Positions 63,971 to 64,000 of a stretch of 64,000 nucleotides of DNA are shown piece by piece; positions within the stretch are counted from its first letter, which is position 1, and each line of letters begins with the position of its first letter. The notes under the pieces were generated by a model. That model was not told the DNA's origin and ran no database searches. It worked only from the letters and a program-made list of their open reading frames with translations. The DNA is from Phoronis australis (Eukaryota; Phoronida; Phoronidae). A program made the position numbers and the translations under genes. The stretch spans positions 99,916 through 163,915 of the forward strand of contig NMRA01000671.1 in the NCBI GenBank assembly GCA_002633005.1. Direction: 5' to 3'.

Positions 63971-64000
63971 TTCAATAGAAGATAAACCAACATCAATGCA

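Overview
The window looks like nuclear DNA from a marine invertebrate animal, most likely a deuterostome such as a hemichordate, amphioxus or echinoderm; the species cannot be fixed from sequence alone. The evidence is the absence of long ORFs, small exons with GT/AG signals and large introns, very many degraded transposons (piggyBac, THAP-type, Penelope, LINEs, MITEs), and a recurrent TACATGTA palindrome. One ambiguous base (n) lies near 9,403.

The only gene recognised with real support is on the + strand and spans most of the window. It is the 5' part of a secreted VWDE-like protein (von Willebrand factor D and EGF domain family). Six exons join without a reading-frame conflict: 25,593-25,845 (signal peptide or upstream-spliced start, first half of a D8C domain), 31,002-31,208 (second half of D8C), 31,991-32,053 (small Cys/Pro linker), 33,001-33,329, 47,538-47,963 and 58,724-58,812 (start of the VWD domain, with the NDPHFTTFEG signature). 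The gene runs off the right edge. Its introns 1, 4, 5 and 6 hold most of the mobile DNA described here. A possible two-exon 75-residue gene lies just upstream (24,400-24,684). A possible far-upstream signal-peptide exon is at 6,544-6,612. A minus-strand broken exon of unknown family is at 4,921-5,428.

Layout: 1-600 a TIR element; 4.9-5.4 kb an unknown minus-strand coding remnant; 6.5-7.9 kb candidate small exons and GC-rich minisatellites; 9.84-10.14 kb a Penelope GIY-YIG remnant; 11.2-13.9 kb repeat copy A, whose inverted copy B is at 51.6-54.4 kb; 13.9-15.6 kb a direct duplication split by a 402-bp MITE; 18.7-20.1 kb the first copy of a Helentron/HINE-like repeat family; 22.8-23.2 kb recent tandem duplications; 25.6-33.3 kb VWDE exons 1-4 with local tandem arrays; 33.6-35.7 kb HINE-like copies; 37.6 kb an RT remnant; 38.8-41.9 kb a TIR element with TTA target duplication and a CXC-type Cys motif; 42.4-45.6 kb a decayed LINE; 47.5 kb exon 5; 49.1-50.7 kb a Kolobok-like THAP element; 54.5-56.5 kb a second THAP TIR element; 57.7-58.1 kb a minus-strand LINE tail; 58.7 kb exon 6; 58.96-63.06 kb a broken piggyBac with a HINE-like element nested inside.

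No rRNA, CRISPR array, operon or intact tRNA was seen. The most distinctive material is the repeat biology: a three-copy family built from degenerate ~120-bp tandem units, two THAP transposons, the CXC transposon, and several nested or filled-site insertions whose order can be read directly.
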